This document shows positions 13,996-14,330 of a stretch of 14,330 nt of DNA, piece by piece. The notes under the pieces were generated by a model. The model saw nothing but the letters and a program-made list of their open reading frames with translations. It was not told where the DNA came from and ran no database searches. Origin of the DNA: Candidatus Shapirobacteria bacterium (lineage in GTDB: Bacteria > Patescibacteriota > Microgenomatia > VGLL01); assembly GCA_016866735.1 (NCBI GenBank), contig VGLL01000014.1, positions 1 through 14,330 of the forward strand, given 5' to 3'. Position 1 is the stretch's first letter. Each line of letters starts with the position of its first letter. Position numbers and translations under genes: made by a program.

Positions 13996-14330
13996 ATGCG
14001 CTATTCTGAACTTTTTGGTAAAACAGTAAAGACTGTGCCGGCTGATGCACAACTAATAAGCCACAAGCTTCTCTATAAAGGCGGCTTTATCCGCCGGATT
14101 TCGACTGGCCGCTGGACTTTCCTCCCTCTGGGAATGAGGGTTTGGGAGAAAATCTACCATATTATTGACGAGGAGATGAGAGCCATCGGCTGCCAAAAAT
14201 TAGTGGTGCCCACTTTACATCCGATTGAAATTTGGCAGGCGACGAACCGCGATCAGGCTTTTGGCGACGAAATGCTGGTGGTCGATGATCATCATGGTGC
14301 CAAGTTTGCCATCGGAGCGACTGCCGAAGG
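13996..14330 (+). CDS. proS: Prolyl-tRNA synthetase (3' partial)
   Basis: ProRS charges tRNA-Pro with proline. The 111 complete codons before the window edge match the N-terminus of bacterial class II ProRS: MRYSELFGKT, ADAQLISHKLLYKGGFIRR, FLPLGMRVWEKI, EEMRAIGCQ and a region equivalent to the bacterial LQPAELWQETGR. The Thr-x-Glu proline-binding loop, normally within GPTHEE, reads GATAEG here; Thr and Glu are kept, Pro and His are not. The ATG lies 13 bases after a predicted -10 box, with AAACAAA before it and no Shine-Dalgarno. Whether the bacterial editing insertion is present cannot be judged because the gene runs out of the window. Confidence 0.93.
   Translation, partial: MRYSELFGKTVKTVPADAQLISHKLLYKGGFIRRISTGRWTFLPLGMRVWEKIYHIIDEEMRAIGCQKLVVPTLHPIEIWQATNRDQAFGDEMLVVDDHHGAKFAIGATAE

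Overview
This window looks like a chromosomal segment from a Candidate Phyla Radiation (Patescibacteria) bacterium, probably of the Microgenomates type. That placement is inferred from several traits: a short IF-2 of 484 residues without the long N-terminal extension, a nusA-infB-(DHH-like)-rpsO-pnp order with rimP, rbfA and truB missing, a degenerate NrnA-like protein, an RNase J with non-canonical motifs, a very large secreted NHL-repeat protein with a Pro/Thr linker, and the absence of Shine-Dalgarno sequences. Every gene is on the + strand. No tRNA, rRNA, CRISPR array, insertion sequence or phage gene was seen, and no gene-free stretch exceeds about 110 bases.

Layout. (1) 1-3861: the 3' part of a giant surface or secreted protein, open at the left edge, with an NHL-type beta-propeller, an Ig-like region, a cysteine-rich knottin-like segment, a Pro/Thr linker and a second propeller-like repeat domain. 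(2) 3862-9850: a transcription/translation/RNA-decay block of nusA, infB, a degenerate DHH protein, rpsO and pnp. A strong promoter and an intrinsic terminator lie in the nusA leader, and further good promoters sit directly in front of the DHH-like gene and rpsO. (3) 9874-11555: a Lon-type AAA+ ATPase with no Lon N-domain and no protease domain, followed by an HD-type predicted phosphohydrolase. (4) 11583-13958: a perfect 28-bp AT-rich palindrome just upstream of a family-4 uracil-DNA glycosylase, then RNase J. (5) 13996 to the right edge: the beginning of prolyl-tRNA synthetase.

How the genes work together. NusA, IF-2, uS15, PNPase, RNase J and ProRS serve transcription elongation/termination, translation and mRNA turnover, and having both PNPase and RNase J within about 6 kb suggests a housekeeping RNA-metabolism region. 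The points most worth following are departures from family norms in otherwise ordinary genes: RNase J lacks the motif-C histidine, IF-2 has lost residues implicated in fMet recognition, the glycosylase has a Cys-to-His change at a cluster ligand plus a C-terminal sliding-clamp-like peptide, the DHH motif is gone from the NrnA-like protein, and the Lon ATPase is free-standing. Many start codons lie only a few bases downstream of predicted -10 boxes, which suggests leaderless or very short-leader translation. All family assignments come from reading motifs by eye; no database search was possible.
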